Shown one piece after another: positions 37,082 to 46,566 of a DNA stretch of 59,983 nt; the first letter of the stretch is position 1; each line of letters opens with the position of its first letter. This DNA is from Thermoproteota archaeon. Its GTDB lineage: Archaea > Thermoproteota > Bathyarchaeia > Bathyarchaeales > Bathycorpusculaceae. The translations under genes were made by a program, and so were the position numbers. Below the pieces are notes generated by a model that was given only the letters and a program-made list of their open reading frames with translations, made no database searches and was not told the DNA's origin. Where the stretch lies: contig JAAZBP010000046.1 of assembly GCA_012513715.1 (NCBI GenBank), positions 1-59,983 on the forward strand. Direction: 5' to 3'.

Positions 37082-37600
37082 TTACCATGGATTCTTTTTT
37101 AATTTCATTTTATACGCTATGAAATTAGTGAATAGATGGATAGGTGGAGTAATCAGAAGAACGGTTACTGCAAGTTCCCAAGTTAAGCCTATCCACCCAA
37201 ACATAGATAATGAAAAAGCGAAGATTATTGCGCCCACTACAAAATCAATTTGATCAACAACAGGAAGTAAACCGCCTGGTGCAATATTCAATCTTCTTTT
37301 GATGAATGCTCCAGTCAGGTCTCCAAGCAGAGCACCTAAAGGAATTAGTAAACTGAAGACTATAGGAAAATTATCAAACCCGAATAGAAAACCTTCAATT
37401 AAACCCACACAGAAACCTACACCCCACCCAAAGAAAAAGCCTCGGAAGGTTTTATTATTACCAAAAACACGTTTGCCATCTATAAAGTTCCGACCAAAAT
37501 CCATGCGTGTTCCGCCACCTGCCAGTACAGGGGTGCCGTTAGCACAATATGCAGGAAAGATGAACTTCAGTGCTTCAATTACTAGGATAGCTATATCCAT
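37082..37600 (-). CDS. carS: CDP-archaeol synthase
   Basis: A 172-residue polytopic membrane enzyme that activates unsaturated archaeol (DGGGP) with CTP in archaeal phospholipid synthesis. Family motifs are AYCANGTPVLAGGG near the start, GKRVFGNNKTFRGFFFGW (about 43-60) and the late DQIDFVVGAIIF. Four to five membrane helices are visible. It converges on the preceding membrane-protein gene and follows radB in the leftward direction after 17 bp. Confidence 0.94.
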   Translation of the reverse strand: MDIAILVIEALKFIFPAYCANGTPVLAGGGTRMDFGRNFIDGKRVFGNNKTFRGFFFGWGVGFCVGLIEGFLFGFDNFPIVFSLLIPLGALLGDLTGAFIKRRLNIAPGGLLPVVDQIDFVVGAIIFAFSLSMFGWIGLTWELAVTVLLITPPIHLFTNFIAYKMKLKKNPW

Positions 37601-37617
37601 AATGTTTTAACCATCAA

Positions 37618-38310
37618 TCAGTGGATTTGTGTATCTTTTATTCCGGATTCACATATTTGTATATAGCAGATACATCTTTGCTCAAATTGTTGAACTTTCT
37701 CTACAGTAACTTTCAGGGTATTAGGATACTCCGTAGGTTTAATAGAAAGAATATTGTCAGCCCAGAATTTCAGAACTCTAGTAGCCACAGGTCTAACACT
37801 CGACAATTGCTCACTGATAACACTTCTCACTTGACTGGTAATCACTAGAGGTATTTTAGTTATTTTTGTCGTTTGCGCCAAAAGTGCTAGTTGCCTGTTC
37901 AATTCGCGGTTAGCTTCAAAAGTTATACTTTTACTCTCTGCTGTTTTTACACTATACAAAGATGTAAATGTGTCAATAACCATTAAACCAACATTTGTTA
38001 TGTATTCTTGAATATTATCGATAAGAAAAGTTTGTTCTTGAAAATTTTTAGGCTTAACCAAAACAATACGGTCAGCTATTGCATCAAAAAAAACGCCTGA
38101 AATTTGAGAGAGACGTTTTGCAGAAAAAGTATTATCGCAATCGATAAAAAGCACTTTTTTATTTTCAATGGCACAATTAACAGCTAATTGCATAGCCAGA
38201 GTTGTTTTTCCTGTTTCCGGTTCACCGTAAATTAATGTTATAGTCTGTGGTTTGATGCCTCCACCGATACAATCATCGATACATGAGCAACGTGTAGGAA
38301 TTTGTGCCAT
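37618..38310 (-). CDS. radB: DNA repair and recombination protein RadB
   Basis: A 230-residue RecA-core ATPase without the N-terminal helix-hairpin-helix domain of RadA, which is diagnostic for RadB. The Walker A motif is GEPETGKT (29-36), the strand KVLFIDCDNTF follows, and Walker B is LMVIDTF. RadB is an accessory recombinase paralogue. It sits upstream of carS and divergent from the RuvC-fold gene across a short (about 45-75 bp) promoter region. Confidence 0.88.
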   Translation of the reverse strand: MAQIPTRCSCIDDCIGGGIKPQTITLIYGEPETGKTTLAMQLAVNCAIENKKVLFIDCDNTFSAKRLSQISGVFFDAIADRIVLVKPKNFQEQTFLIDNIQEYITNVGLMVIDTFTSLYSVKTAESKSITFEANRELNRQLALLAQTTKITKIPLVITSQVRSVISEQLSSVRPVATRVLKFWADNILSIKPTEYPNTLKVTVEKVQQFEQRCICYIQICESGIKDTQIH

Positions 38311-38385
38311 AGTTTACACACATCAAACATTATTAACTGGAGATAATAATCAGTTGTGCACTTAAACGTATACTTAGGTTGCCTT

Positions 38386-39036
38386 ATGAAAGAAAAAGTT
38401 GCTGTTGCAACAATTCAGGGAAAAGCATATTTCAAAATAGTGAATGCACTAAAAGAACAGAATATAGCCTTCAATAGTATAATTCCAGGAACTACAATAC
38501 CTCCGAGAATAAAAATTGTCATCACCACTGAACAAGAAAAAGAAAAAGTGAAATTTAGAAAAGTTTTAACATTTAATGGAGAAACCGAACTGGATTGTTT
38601 AATTATTGAAGTTAAAAAACTACTTTTGGGTAAAGAAAGCTACGAGAAAATAATTGTAGGGATTGATCCAGGTGGAGCGATAGGATTAGTAGTTATGGCT
38701 GAAGGAAAAGTTATAGAGGAGGGCAACTGTTATTGCAACCACGAAGTTGTCAACGTAATTTTAAAGGTAATAAAAACAATTGATTTCTCTGTAACAAACG
38801 TCATTGTAAAAATAGGAAATGGTGTACCGGTTTATAAAGAACTGCTTAAAGAACTTGATAATAAACTGCCACCTCAAGTTGTTCTTGAAGTTGTTAGCGA
38901 AGCAGGAACCAGCTACCCAAAAAGAGAGCATACACAAAGCAGAAAAGTCAGACATATATCATCAGCGAAATGTATAGCTGGAAGAACTGGAAAAATAGTT
39001 GATAGAAATTGGGTAGTAAAAGACACTGATAAATGA
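38386..39036 (+). CDS. RuvC/RNase H-fold protein, uncharacterised
   Basis: About 216 residues. The C-terminal two thirds start with KIIVGIDPGGAIGLVVMAEGKVIEEG, the first beta hairpin and catalytic-type Asp of the RuvC/RNase H fold. A second acidic position is less clear; the late SEAGTSYPKREH could supply it. The N-terminal 75 residues are a separate small alpha/beta domain. The frame also allows a GTG at 38356. Its divergent pairing with radB suggests a role in recombination or repair, which is inference. Confidence 0.65.
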   Translation: MKEKVAVATIQGKAYFKIVNALKEQNIAFNSIIPGTTIPPRIKIVITTEQEKEKVKFRKVLTFNGETELDCLIIEVKKLLLGKESYEKIIVGIDPGGAIGLVVMAEGKVIEEGNCYCNHEVVNVILKVIKTIDFSVTNVIVKIGNGVPVYKELLKELDNKLPPQVVLEVVSEAGTSYPKREHTQSRKVRHISSAKCIAGRTGKIVDRNWVVKDTDK

Positions 39037-39141
39037 GAAAAGGTAAGGACTAAAACAGCAGTGCTAGAAGGATAACAGACAATAATAGTCAGTTAATGGA
39101 AATAGCTTCAAAGTTTGTTGTTGAATTAATTAAGAATTCGT

Positions 39142-39165
39142 ATTCTTTAAAATAAAGAATTTTTT
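39142..39165 (+). terminator. A/T hairpin with T-run
   Basis: ATTCTTTA (39142-39149) and TAAAGAAT (39153-39160) form an 8-bp perfect stem with an AAA loop, followed by TTTTT. It lies 106 bp after the RuvC-fold gene and about 100 bp before the stop of the convergent XPD gene, where termination is expected. Archaeal termination depends mainly on the T-run. Confidence 0.4.
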
Positions 39166-39262
39166 ATTGATGCTTTACTTTTTAATTAAGAAATTGAATT
39201 GTTGCAGAAACTAATCAGGCAATCTATAGTTGGAAAAACTACAGAAGTCACGAAGAAAAAGG

Positions 39263-41197
39263 TTAAAGCTGATTACTGAAGAATTCTCTAATTTCATTAG
39301 CTAAGATACCGTTCTGGTTGGGCAATGTTTTCATTCCATTAGTTACCCAAGAAGGTAAAAAGCTACGTGAGTAATTGGTTGCGAAACGTAAATCTAAAAA
39401 CACTATCGCACCTTTATCATCTAACGTACGTATTGGTCTACCAGCCGCTTGGGCAGCCTTTTTCATTGCAGGCAAAATGTAGCCATACTCACGACCTTTA
39501 TTGGAAAATCGGTTTTCATAGTAGTTAATTTGTGCTTTAACACGTGGAGTCGGTTCAGCATAGGGTACACCTACAATTACAACAGAATTCATCTGGTTAC
39601 CTGGAAAATCAACACCTTCTGAAGTTCGACCGCCTTGAACTCCGAGAAATACTGCACCACCTTTATCTCCACAAGCCTTGAAATCGTGTACCAGTTTTTC
39701 GTTAGCTTTAGAGGTCATGCCACTTTTTTCGTAAAATAAAGGTTTTAATAATTGGCTTTCAAGCCCTTCTGAGAGTAGAGCGTTTAAAACTTGAAATGAC
39801 GCAGCAAAAATACCTGTGTTTGTGGGAGTACTATTGACTACTTCATTGACACGTTCAATCATGGTCTGGTACATTTGAGAAGTTCTTTTGTCCATTGAAG
39901 TAGTTACTCCGAGACAGACAGCTGAGAATACATGTTCCTTTGGAAAGGGGGAGGGAGCAAGAAAATTGACTGTGCTTTCTGGGAGCCGATTTATGCGCGC
40001 GTAGGCTTCGAGTGGCTGAAGGGTTCCAGACATAATTACGTTGGCGTATGTAGATGAAAAAACAGGTTCGGTGATTTTTGCTGGGTCAAGTGCCACAATT
40101 TCAAGTTTGGCAGTTTTGTTGTTATCTTTAGTATAGTATTTACTTGCCACGTTAATGTATGACTCATCGTCTGCAGTTTCTAACCACTTTAAAAGGAATT
40201 CACCAACTGCGTTAACATACGATCGAGGGTTTTTGCCGTCGGCCAGAAGTGCTTTTTTTATTGCAGCACCAGCCTCGTGGATGTGTTCAAAAAAAGCTTG
40301 GGGTTTAGCGACATTTCCTTGCTTCTCTATAATGGTAATGATCTGGTTGGGCGAAATTATTTCTTCTTTGTTAATTTTGTCAGTTAATTTTTCAACTTCA
40401 TCTCTGAAGAATCGCACAAATGCCTCAATATCTTTGTATCCGAACTTGTTTGCTTCTGATTCAGCAAGTTTCAGAACAAACAGAGAAATCATACTACTGG
40501 AAATATCTATGGCGGTCTCCGGCAGATTATGCGCTTCATCTACTACCAGTATGATTTTTTGTAATTCAGTTTCCAAGTTTTTAAGAAAAGCTGTACGTAT
40601 CCCAGGATCAAAAACATATAGATAACTTAATGCGATTACTTTCGCATCTGGAACAGCGCCTTTAACAAGTTCATATGGACATACCTCTTTCTTTTTACAT
40701 ATCCGCAGTATTTCTGAGGCCATATAAGGGCGACTGGCTACTTGTTGTTGAAGTTGTAGATAATCGTAGGTTCGCTCGTCCACATTCACGTAATAGGGAC
40801 ATCTGCCTTTAGCTTTGAGTAACTCGCAGACTTCCATTAGAGATTTTGAGTCAAAAGCTCCGTTGGCTGCGAAAACATTGACACACATCTCGTTACGACC
40901 GCGAATTGAAATACCTGTAATTGGGCGACGTTTGTATATAGCACGTAATTCGTCTATTACACGGTCGTGTTGTCTATGAGTCCTTGCAACATATAGGATT
41001 TTAAGATTCTTCTTAACTGCTACAGGTAAACAAGCTGAAAGGGCGGAAATGGTTTTACCTAAACCGTTTGCACCTTCGATAAGCACTGATTTACGGTCGT
41101 TTACAGCCTTGTTAACTGTGGTTATAAAATCGTCTTGGTGAGGACGCACACTATTATATGGAAAATATTCGGTGACTTCAATTGGTAAGTTAACCAT
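39263..41197 (-). CDS. xpd: XPD/Rad3-family DNA helicase
   Basis: About 644 residues. A superfamily 2 5'-3' helicase acting in nucleotide excision repair. Numbered from the ATG at 41197, Walker A is GANGLGKT (42-49) and the DEAH box is at 220-223. Between them Cys105, Cys124, Cys133 and Cys173 have the spacing of the XPD [4Fe-4S] domain, with one extra Cys167. C-terminal helicase motifs include GRTSEGVDFPG and QAAGRPIR. The longer frame from 41287 would overlap nth by 98 bases, so I prefer 41197. Confidence 0.93.
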   Translation of the reverse strand: MVNLPIEVTEYFPYNSVRPHQDDFITTVNKAVNDRKSVLIEGANGLGKTISALSACLPVAVKKNLKILYVARTHRQHDRVIDELRAIYKRRPITGISIRGRNEMCVNVFAANGAFDSKSLMEVCELLKAKGRCPYYVNVDERTYDYLQLQQQVASRPYMASEILRICKKKEVCPYELVKGAVPDAKVIALSYLYVFDPGIRTAFLKNLETELQKIILVVDEAHNLPETAIDISSSMISLFVLKLAESEANKFGYKDIEAFVRFFRDEVEKLTDKINKEEIISPNQIITIIEKQGNVAKPQAFFEHIHEAGAAIKKALLADGKNPRSYVNAVGEFLLKWLETADDESYINVASKYYTKDNNKTAKLEIVALDPAKITEPVFSSTYANVIMSGTLQPLEAYARINRLPESTVNFLAPSPFPKEHVFSAVCLGVTTSMDKRTSQMYQTMIERVNEVVNSTPTNTGIFAASFQVLNALLSEGLESQLLKPLFYEKSGMTSKANEKLVHDFKACGDKGGAVFLGVQGGRTSEGVDFPGNQMNSVVIVGVPYAEPTPRVKAQINYYENRFSNKGREYGYILPAMKKAAQAAGRPIRTLDDKGAIVFLDLRFATNYSRSFLPSWVTNGMKTLPNQNGILANEIREFFSNQL

Positions 41198-41840
41198 GTT
41201 GGATCCCCTGTTTACTTGATGGGCAATAAGTGCTGACTGGACATGGAACACAAAGAGGACGATGTGAACGGCAATATTTTCTGCCAAGAGCGATTAGAAG
41301 CAAATGGACAGATAGATAATCTTTTTCTTCGAAAAGGAATTGAAGATTAGACCTGATTTTTTCGTAATTACTTTTTTCAGGAGTTAAAACTAAACGTTTT
41401 GAAACACGAGCAACATGTGTATCTATGGGTATTGTTGGTTTGTTTGCAGAAAACAAAAGCACAACATCAGAGGTTTTTGGACCGACACCATCTATCTCCA
41501 TAAGCTTTTCTCGTGCGTCATTAAGAGGTAAAGATAAAATTGAAGATATATTACCCTGATATTTCTCGAGAATTACCTTGGATGCGCTCTGTATAGTTTT
41601 GGTTTTGTTTTTATAGAGCCCACCAGTGTATAAACATTCTTCAATTTGGCTCTTTTCGGCTGTTGCAAGAACTTGAGGTGTTATTTGAAACCGTTTAGAC
41701 AAGTTATCGAACGCTCTTTCAGTATTATCATCGTTTGTATTTTGAGATATTATCGTCATAATCAATGTTCTAAAGGGGTCCTGAGTAATTTTTACGAGTT
41801 CAGGCAAAGCTAAAGAGCATTTTAGCTTCTTCAGAATCAT
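41190..41840 (-). CDS. nth: Endonuclease III (DNA glycosylase/AP lyase)
   Basis: A 216-residue HhH-GPD glycosylase that removes oxidised pyrimidines. The helix-hairpin-helix is EIDGVGPKTSDVVL with catalytic Lys122, and the catalytic Asp is Asp140 in IDTHVARVSKRL. The C-terminal [4Fe-4S] loop is Cys190-x6-Cys197-x2-Cys200-x5-Cys206. It overlaps the XPD start by 8 bases, forming a two-gene repair operon. Confidence 0.95.
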   Translation of the reverse strand: MILKKLKCSLALPELVKITQDPFRTLIMTIISQNTNDDNTERAFDNLSKRFQITPQVLATAEKSQIEECLYTGGLYKNKTKTIQSASKVILEKYQGNISSILSLPLNDAREKLMEIDGVGPKTSDVVLLFSANKPTIPIDTHVARVSKRLVLTPEKSNYEKIRSNLQFLFEEKDYLSVHLLLIALGRKYCRSHRPLCVPCPVSTYCPSSKQGIQHG

Positions 41841-42210
41841 TGTTGCACGTTCACAAGGGTTTAACGTATGTCTTCATCCGCCTCTGAGAGTATCTTCAGA
41901 ATTGCTATCAGCCTATAAATACAATCTTTATAGGAAAAACGAAAACCTATATCATCTCTAGATAAAAGATTGCCTAATTGAGTTTTTTATAAACCTTGAG
42001 CTTAACGGAATTAATATAATTATTCTCAGAAAATTTTAAGCCTTACACAGAAACATTTGCATTACAAGAATGAGAGTACATAAAATTCAAACTATCAAAC
42101 ACATTAAAAAACATCAGAGAAATATCGATAATTTTCAAAGAACAAGTTCAGGAGACACACAAGTTCCCGTATTAATTCATATGGAAGTAAATTCATAAAG
42201 TCAACATATA
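41841..42210. other. 370-bp divergent intergenic region
   Basis: Lies between nth (leftward) and the small membrane protein gene (rightward). It is AT-rich. A 42-codon frame runs from ATG 42070 to TAA 42198, but it has no ribosome-binding site and no recognisable pattern, so I do not call it. No RNA gene is seen. Confidence 0.5.
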
Positions 42211-42588
42211 ATGCTAAGAAGTAAGGCGGTAGTTATGCAACTCTCAGCCATAATGAAAGACATCAATCTCAGCCAACTTATGGTAATAATATTTCATACA
42301 GTATCAGGAATAATCTTATTGGCTTGTTTACCAGTTTTAGCCTTTCCACCGCATGTAGGATTGATAGGCATTATAAGCATTATAACTGCGTATAGCATAC
42401 TTGCCAAACGTGTTTGGGCACCGTTCCTAGTTTTTTTCTTGTTGGTAACAAATACTAGTTTTGTAGTTTTCACGCTCTATTCAGCTGGTTTCAGCGATAC
42501 AGTACTCACGTTTAGCATGCTCACTTTTGTATCCCTTACATGGATAATGACACTAATGTTTTACTTTAAAAAGAAGAAGCGTTACTAG
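42211..42588 (+). CDS. Four-helix membrane protein, unknown
   Basis: A 125-residue protein with four hydrophobic segments (about 22-42, 46-63, 70-90 and 97-117) and a terminal KKKKRY tail, so most of it is membrane-embedded. No family is recognised. Alternative ATGs at codons 9 and 15 exist. Its 3' end overlaps the convergent moeA-like gene by 23 bases, which suggests one of the two C-termini is tolerant of change. Confidence 0.6.
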   Translation: MLRSKAVVMQLSAIMKDINLSQLMVIIFHTVSGIILLACLPVLAFPPHVGLIGIISIITAYSILAKRVWAPFLVFFLLVTNTSFVVFTLYSAGFSDTVLTFSMLTFVSLTWIMTLMFYFKKKKRY

Positions 42589-43801
42589 CATAACCTCTAA
42601 AGAGGTAAACTTCAACTTCTTGGTCAATATCAATGTAATTTTTGTTTTCCGTTATTTCAATAAAGCCACAAGCTTCAATTAAAGCAGATAAATAGCCAGT
42701 TGTATCTATAGGATCAGCAATCAATCGGCAGTTTTTATCAAAAGAAAGTTTAACCATGATAAATTTTCTATGCCCTTTAGCGCTGAACATTCTTGAACCA
42801 GAGAGAGCTTTAACGGTCTTTATAACTGAAACAGGGCGTCCACCTAAACGCTGAACTAATGATTTTATGAACAAAACATACAACAATAATGCAACAGTCG
42901 GGTCTTCAGGTAAAAAGAAAACTGGTTTACCATCTACAAAACCGACGGCTGTAGTTTTTCCAGGTTTAATTGCGATTCCGTTAACTACTATTCCGGGCTT
43001 ACCTAAAGCGTTAACGATTTCTGAATTATCTGAATTCCCACAAACAATAACTATGTCTGTCGAGTTTATCGCAGTTTTTAACATATGTAAAATTTGAAAA
43101 TTGTCTTTTGGCATTACACCTAAATAAACAGGTTTTGCGCCGCTTTCTATAACAGCAGCAAATACATTATGTGATGCAACTTCACATGGTCTCACAGGGG
43201 AATAACTTGAAGCGAGTAGAAGTTCTTCATTACTTACCGACAGAACAGCGACCATGGGAAGCCGTTTAACTTTAACTTGATTCATTCTTAGAGAGGCTAA
43301 GACACCGATTTCAGATGCACCTAATAACTGTCCACTCTCAAAAATAACAGTATCTTTTCGTATATCTGAACCCTTTTTTTGGATGTTCTGATTACTTTCA
43401 GCTACACGAAATACGTTTAAGGTGTCGTCTTCACGTTCAATATCTTGTAAGCTTATGACAGCATCAGAGCCTTCTGGGATAACAGAGCCGAAAACAACTT
43501 CCACTGCTTCATCTTTTCCAATAGGCTGATTGAATGCTTCACCAAAACCTAAACAGCCAATAATTTTCAAAGTTACAGGTTCATTCTCATTTGCTCCGAT
43601 TGTGTCTTCGGCTTTTATTGCATACCCAGTCACGGTTGACGTGTTATAGGGAGGAATTTCAAAAGACGAAATAATGTCCCTGCTTGAAACCCGATTGTAA
43701 ACTTCTAACAATACAGATTCTTCTTCGCCTAAGGATGCGGGTTCAAAATTAGCATCGATTACTTTTTTAGCTTCCTCGAATGACAATAATTTCTTAAACA
43801 C
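42566..43801 (-). CDS. MoeA-like protein with altered active-site motifs
   Basis: A 411-residue protein with the overall order and length of MoeA/gephyrin E domain, which inserts molybdate into molybdopterin. The fold motifs are recognisable, but several catalytic ones differ. MDGYA is VTGYA (57-61), STGDEL is SVSNEEL (188-194), GGVSxGxxD is replaced by CGNSDNSE (254-261), KPGKP is KPGKT (279-283) and LPGNP is LPEDP (297-301). No other Moco gene is nearby. It may be an inactive or repurposed paralogue. Confidence 0.8.
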   Translation of the reverse strand: MFKKLLSFEEAKKVIDANFEPASLGEEESVLLEVYNRVSSRDIISSFEIPPYNTSTVTGYAIKAEDTIGANENEPVTLKIIGCLGFGEAFNQPIGKDEAVEVVFGSVIPEGSDAVISLQDIEREDDTLNVFRVAESNQNIQKKGSDIRKDTVIFESGQLLGASEIGVLASLRMNQVKVKRLPMVAVLSVSNEELLLASSYSPVRPCEVASHNVFAAVIESGAKPVYLGVMPKDNFQILHMLKTAINSTDIVIVCGNSDNSEIVNALGKPGIVVNGIAIKPGKTTAVGFVDGKPVFFLPEDPTVALLLYVLFIKSLVQRLGGRPVSVIKTVKALSGSRMFSAKGHRKFIMVKLSFDKNCRLIADPIDTTGYLSALIEACGFIEITENKNYIDIDQEVEVYLFRGYASNASSF

Positions 43802-43854
43802 ATTAAACCGTCCTTTTTCTTTATCACAGAATAAGTCAAACTAAGCCTAAAATG

Positions 43855-44376
43855 TTATTTAGTCTTATTTGGTTTTTTCATAGACAGCGACTTTAAAAAA
43901 GATTTAAGCTGTTCCTGTTGACCACAGATAACCAGTTTACCGTTTTGCTGTTGATTAACCTCCAACTTTTGTTGTTTAGCTAATTGGGTAATCTGTTTAG
44001 TTGATAATCCGTTTATTGGGTCGATTCTAATCCACTTGCAGAGCCTTGGAACACCAGTTACAAACTTATCTTCCTCAAAATTTGTTTTTTCAGAAACCTC
44101 AAACGCTGCATTCTCAATTCGCATTAACAATTCATCAACCCATTTAGAACCAAAAACTTTTTGGCCTTCTGTGACCAAGTAGGACTCCACAATGAATAGG
44201 TATTCTTCAGTTTTCTGCAATACTTCCCCGTGACTACCCTCAACAGAGGAAATTTTAAGCATAGATTTTGCAGTTCTCAAGTCATCTACGATTTTAGGAG
44301 AAAGGTTTACCCCTGTTTTTTTGAGTTCAAGCAACATGTCTTCAAGCAACTTCCAAGTTGCCAAGTTATGTCCCAT
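43855..44376 (-). CDS. DUF2096-like archaeal protein
   Basis: A 173-residue soluble protein, helical in the first two thirds (ATWKLLEDMLLELKKTGVNLSPKIVDDLRTAKSMLKI..) with a small C-terminal alpha/beta element. The pattern resembles the archaeal DUF2096 family, whose role is unknown. It is leftward, between thyA and the MoeA-like gene. The family name is from memory of the sequence style and is only moderately sure. Confidence 0.65.
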   Translation of the reverse strand: MGHNLATWKLLEDMLLELKKTGVNLSPKIVDDLRTAKSMLKISSVEGSHGEVLQKTEEYLFIVESYLVTEGQKVFGSKWVDELLMRIENAAFEVSEKTNFEEDKFVTGVPRLCKWIRIDPINGLSTKQITQLAKQQKLEVNQQQNGKLVICGQQEQLKSFLKSLSMKKPNKTK

Positions 44377-44454
44377 AACATCTAACCTGTATCGTGTTTA
44401 AGAGGAAATGTTCAGTTTTTAAGGATTAATAGTAATAAATCATACGATACGTAA

Positions 44455-45183
44455 TTAAATTTTAGAGGCTTTAATCGTTTTTGCTAAACGTGTATTTTTA
44501 TCATTACTTTTAGGTTCTAAAAAGTCTTTAACCAAGTTGAATTGTCTCTTGTAAAGATGACAGTTTTTAGAATGGAAAACTAATTTTCCTGTTGTTAATC
44601 CCAAGTTTGTTCGCTCATTGATTTCAGTTACAAACGCTTCGTTGAACAGTTGAAGTCCTGCAATGTTAGCGGGCAACCCAGCAAATGCATCCCAACTACG
44701 GAAGTAACATGTTAGGTGCATTTTATTATCAACGATTTCTGTATCAATTATGCTTAAGCATGGAGGCTCATGTTTTTCTTTTGTTTTTGGGTCTTTTTTG
44801 TAGATATCTTCAGGTAATCTAATCACCATTGTAACTTGTCTATCATTTTGTTCTTTGACATAATTTTTTATAGCTTCCTCAACTTGATCCACGGGTTCAC
44901 GGAGCCTACTTCCATAAGTGTAAATTTCCTCTTGTTTGCCTTCTCCACACCAGAGGTATGTTAAAGCATACCATTGGACATACTTCATGTCACAAGAAGC
45001 TTTATCACTTACAAGTGGACGATTTTCTGGGTGAGTTATTTCTATTGATAGATTGAGTTTTTTGGTTTCAGTTACTTCTGAGCCATAACCCACTGTAAAT
45101 GGGTCTCCTTCGCGCCAAATATGGCCTAAAGTCTTAAACCATGCATCCGGGCAGTCAAACGCTGTTATTTTAACGTGCTTCAT
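44455..45183 (-). CDS. thyA: Thymidylate synthase, archaeal ThyA type
   Basis: A 242-residue thymidylate synthase that methylates dUMP with a folate or pterin cofactor. The nucleophile is Cys142 in PPCLSI. The FRSWD motif (161-165), Asn173 in LPANIAGLQ and the late NCHLY (equivalent to the HIY motif that contacts dUMP) are present. It is shorter than bacterial ThyA, as in archaeal members. It borders the accessory island that begins at 45.2 kb. Confidence 0.88.
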   Translation of the reverse strand: MKHVKITAFDCPDAWFKTLGHIWREGDPFTVGYGSEVTETKKLNLSIEITHPENRPLVSDKASCDMKYVQWYALTYLWCGEGKQEEIYTYGSRLREPVDQVEEAIKNYVKEQNDRQVTMVIRLPEDIYKKDPKTKEKHEPPCLSIIDTEIVDNKMHLTCYFRSWDAFAGLPANIAGLQLFNEAFVTEINERTNLGLTTGKLVFHSKNCHLYKRQFNLVKDFLEPKSNDKNTRLAKTIKASKI

Positions 45184-45480
45184 ACAATGTTCTCTCTCAC
45201 AAGATAATTTTGGTTATCCAAGAATATAAGATTGGTGTAGTTTATAGACAAATAACTTTTTAACGCTATTTTTTGGAAAAATTTTTTGAGAAAATATTGT
45301 TATGCGTGATATAATCGTGAAAACAACCCCGGTTTAGTGTTTTATAATTATGTTAACAGCTAGGTAAAAAGTGGTTTTTGCTAGATTGTTAAAAGGATAT
45401 CAAACCTTATTTACAGAAAGTTTGCTAGGCTAATCAAGAGCCAAAACACCAATAGTGACTAAGAAAAAAATGACACAATA

Positions 45481-46566
45481 GACCTTAGTACTTATTATTT
45501 TACTGGTTTTTTGTGAAAATCTGTCCCGTGTTACTTGTTTCTTCAGATAGGTAATTTTCCTGATACTCGAAAGTTCACCAATCCACAAACGATATTTGTC
45601 ATCATATCGTAATGTTTAAGGCGGTTTCTGAATTCATCCCCAAATACACGATATTTCTTTACTCTAGAGTTCGTATGTTCCACAACCACCCGTTCAGTCG
45701 CCAACGCCTTATTGAAAGCCTTCTGTTCATCTGAAAGCTCTTCCGCCTTTACGCCTATCTTGCCTCTGCCAGGATTTTTTCTCTTAAAAGGCAGCGTACA
45801 ATTCAGTTTGGGAAAATCATCCTTAATTCCAAGATAGCCCAAATCCAGATCTAAACGAACCTGCTCTGGCAAACGCGGATGAGAGTGTTTATACAAGGTG
45901 TAATCATGCATGCTTCCTTTAACATGACTCGTCTTGTGGATTATCAGCCCCTGTTTATTAACGGTTAACTGTGTCTTAACGGTATGTTTCTTTCTTTTTC
46001 CGCTGTAATGAGTCCTGCGCTTACGCTTACTCTGTGGTCTTGGGATCTCCTGTTCAGTTGCATCTAGAAAAGCTTTGAAACCGGGGAACATTGCTTCAAT
46101 CTCATCAACTGTCTGCAGTCGTCGTACCTTGTCATGCTCCAGTTTTGGTAGCGGCAGTACCTCACTAACCAGGGGTTCTAGTTTTCTTATGTTTTTGAGT
46201 ACGCCGGTTTGGCTAACGCAGAAGAGGTAGCCTAGCAAGGTTGAGGATGGGTACATGTGGTAGTAGATTAGCAGCATTAGCAGGCGGTCTGTTAATGGCA
46301 AAACGAAGGGGTGGCCTGCGCCTACTGCTCTTTTTCTGTCTTTGCGTTGCGGTCTTTTTTGTTCGAATGCTGGGTATTTTGCTTTTATCTGGGAGTTTAG
46401 GGTCTCAAATTTTTGTGTTTGGAGTCCTGAAAAATTCCTGAAGTGCAGGGGATTCTTGAATAATACGACGTAATTTAGCATGTGATTAACCTAAAAGCCA
46501 AATATTGCGCTTATACGCTAATAAAAACTTCGATTCAGCCCTAAAACTCTAATTGAAACTAAGGTC
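45481..46566. mobile_element. IS5-family insertion sequence with TIRs
   Basis: A 1086-bp element. The left end is GACCTTAGT (45481-45489) and the right end is its exact complement ACTAAGGTC (46558-46566). Both ends are flanked by TA (45479-45480 and 46567-46568), fitting a 2-bp target duplication. One intact transposase gene fills most of it. Further matches between the ends beyond 9 bp are patchy. The clean ends and open reading frame suggest a recent insertion between thyA and the broken secreted-protein gene. Confidence 0.85.
45543..46481 (-). CDS. IS5-family DDE transposase
   Basis: A 312-residue transposase. An N-terminal HTH region (about 60-105) is followed by the DDE domain with Asp140 (DATEQE), Asp213 (DLDLGYLGI) and Glu268 (VEHTNSRVKKYR), the spacing of the IS5 superfamily. 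The frame is intact and the start ATG at 46481 lies inside the inferred element ends, so it may be active. Confidence 0.9.
   Translation of the reverse strand: MLNYVVLFKNPLHFRNFSGLQTQKFETLNSQIKAKYPAFEQKRPQRKDRKRAVGAGHPFVLPLTDRLLMLLIYYHMYPSSTLLGYLFCVSQTGVLKNIRKLEPLVSEVLPLPKLEHDKVRRLQTVDEIEAMFPGFKAFLDATEQEIPRPQSKRKRRTHYSGKRKKHTVKTQLTVNKQGLIIHKTSHVKGSMHDYTLYKHSHPRLPEQVRLDLDLGYLGIKDDFPKLNCTLPFKRKNPGRGKIGVKAEELSDEQKAFNKALATERVVVEHTNSRVKKYRVFGDEFRNRLKHYDMMTNIVCGLVNFRVSGKLPI

Noticed and set aside
42070-42198. 42-codon frame between nth and the four-helix membrane protein
   Set aside because: No ribosome-binding site and no sequence features; length is within chance expectation.
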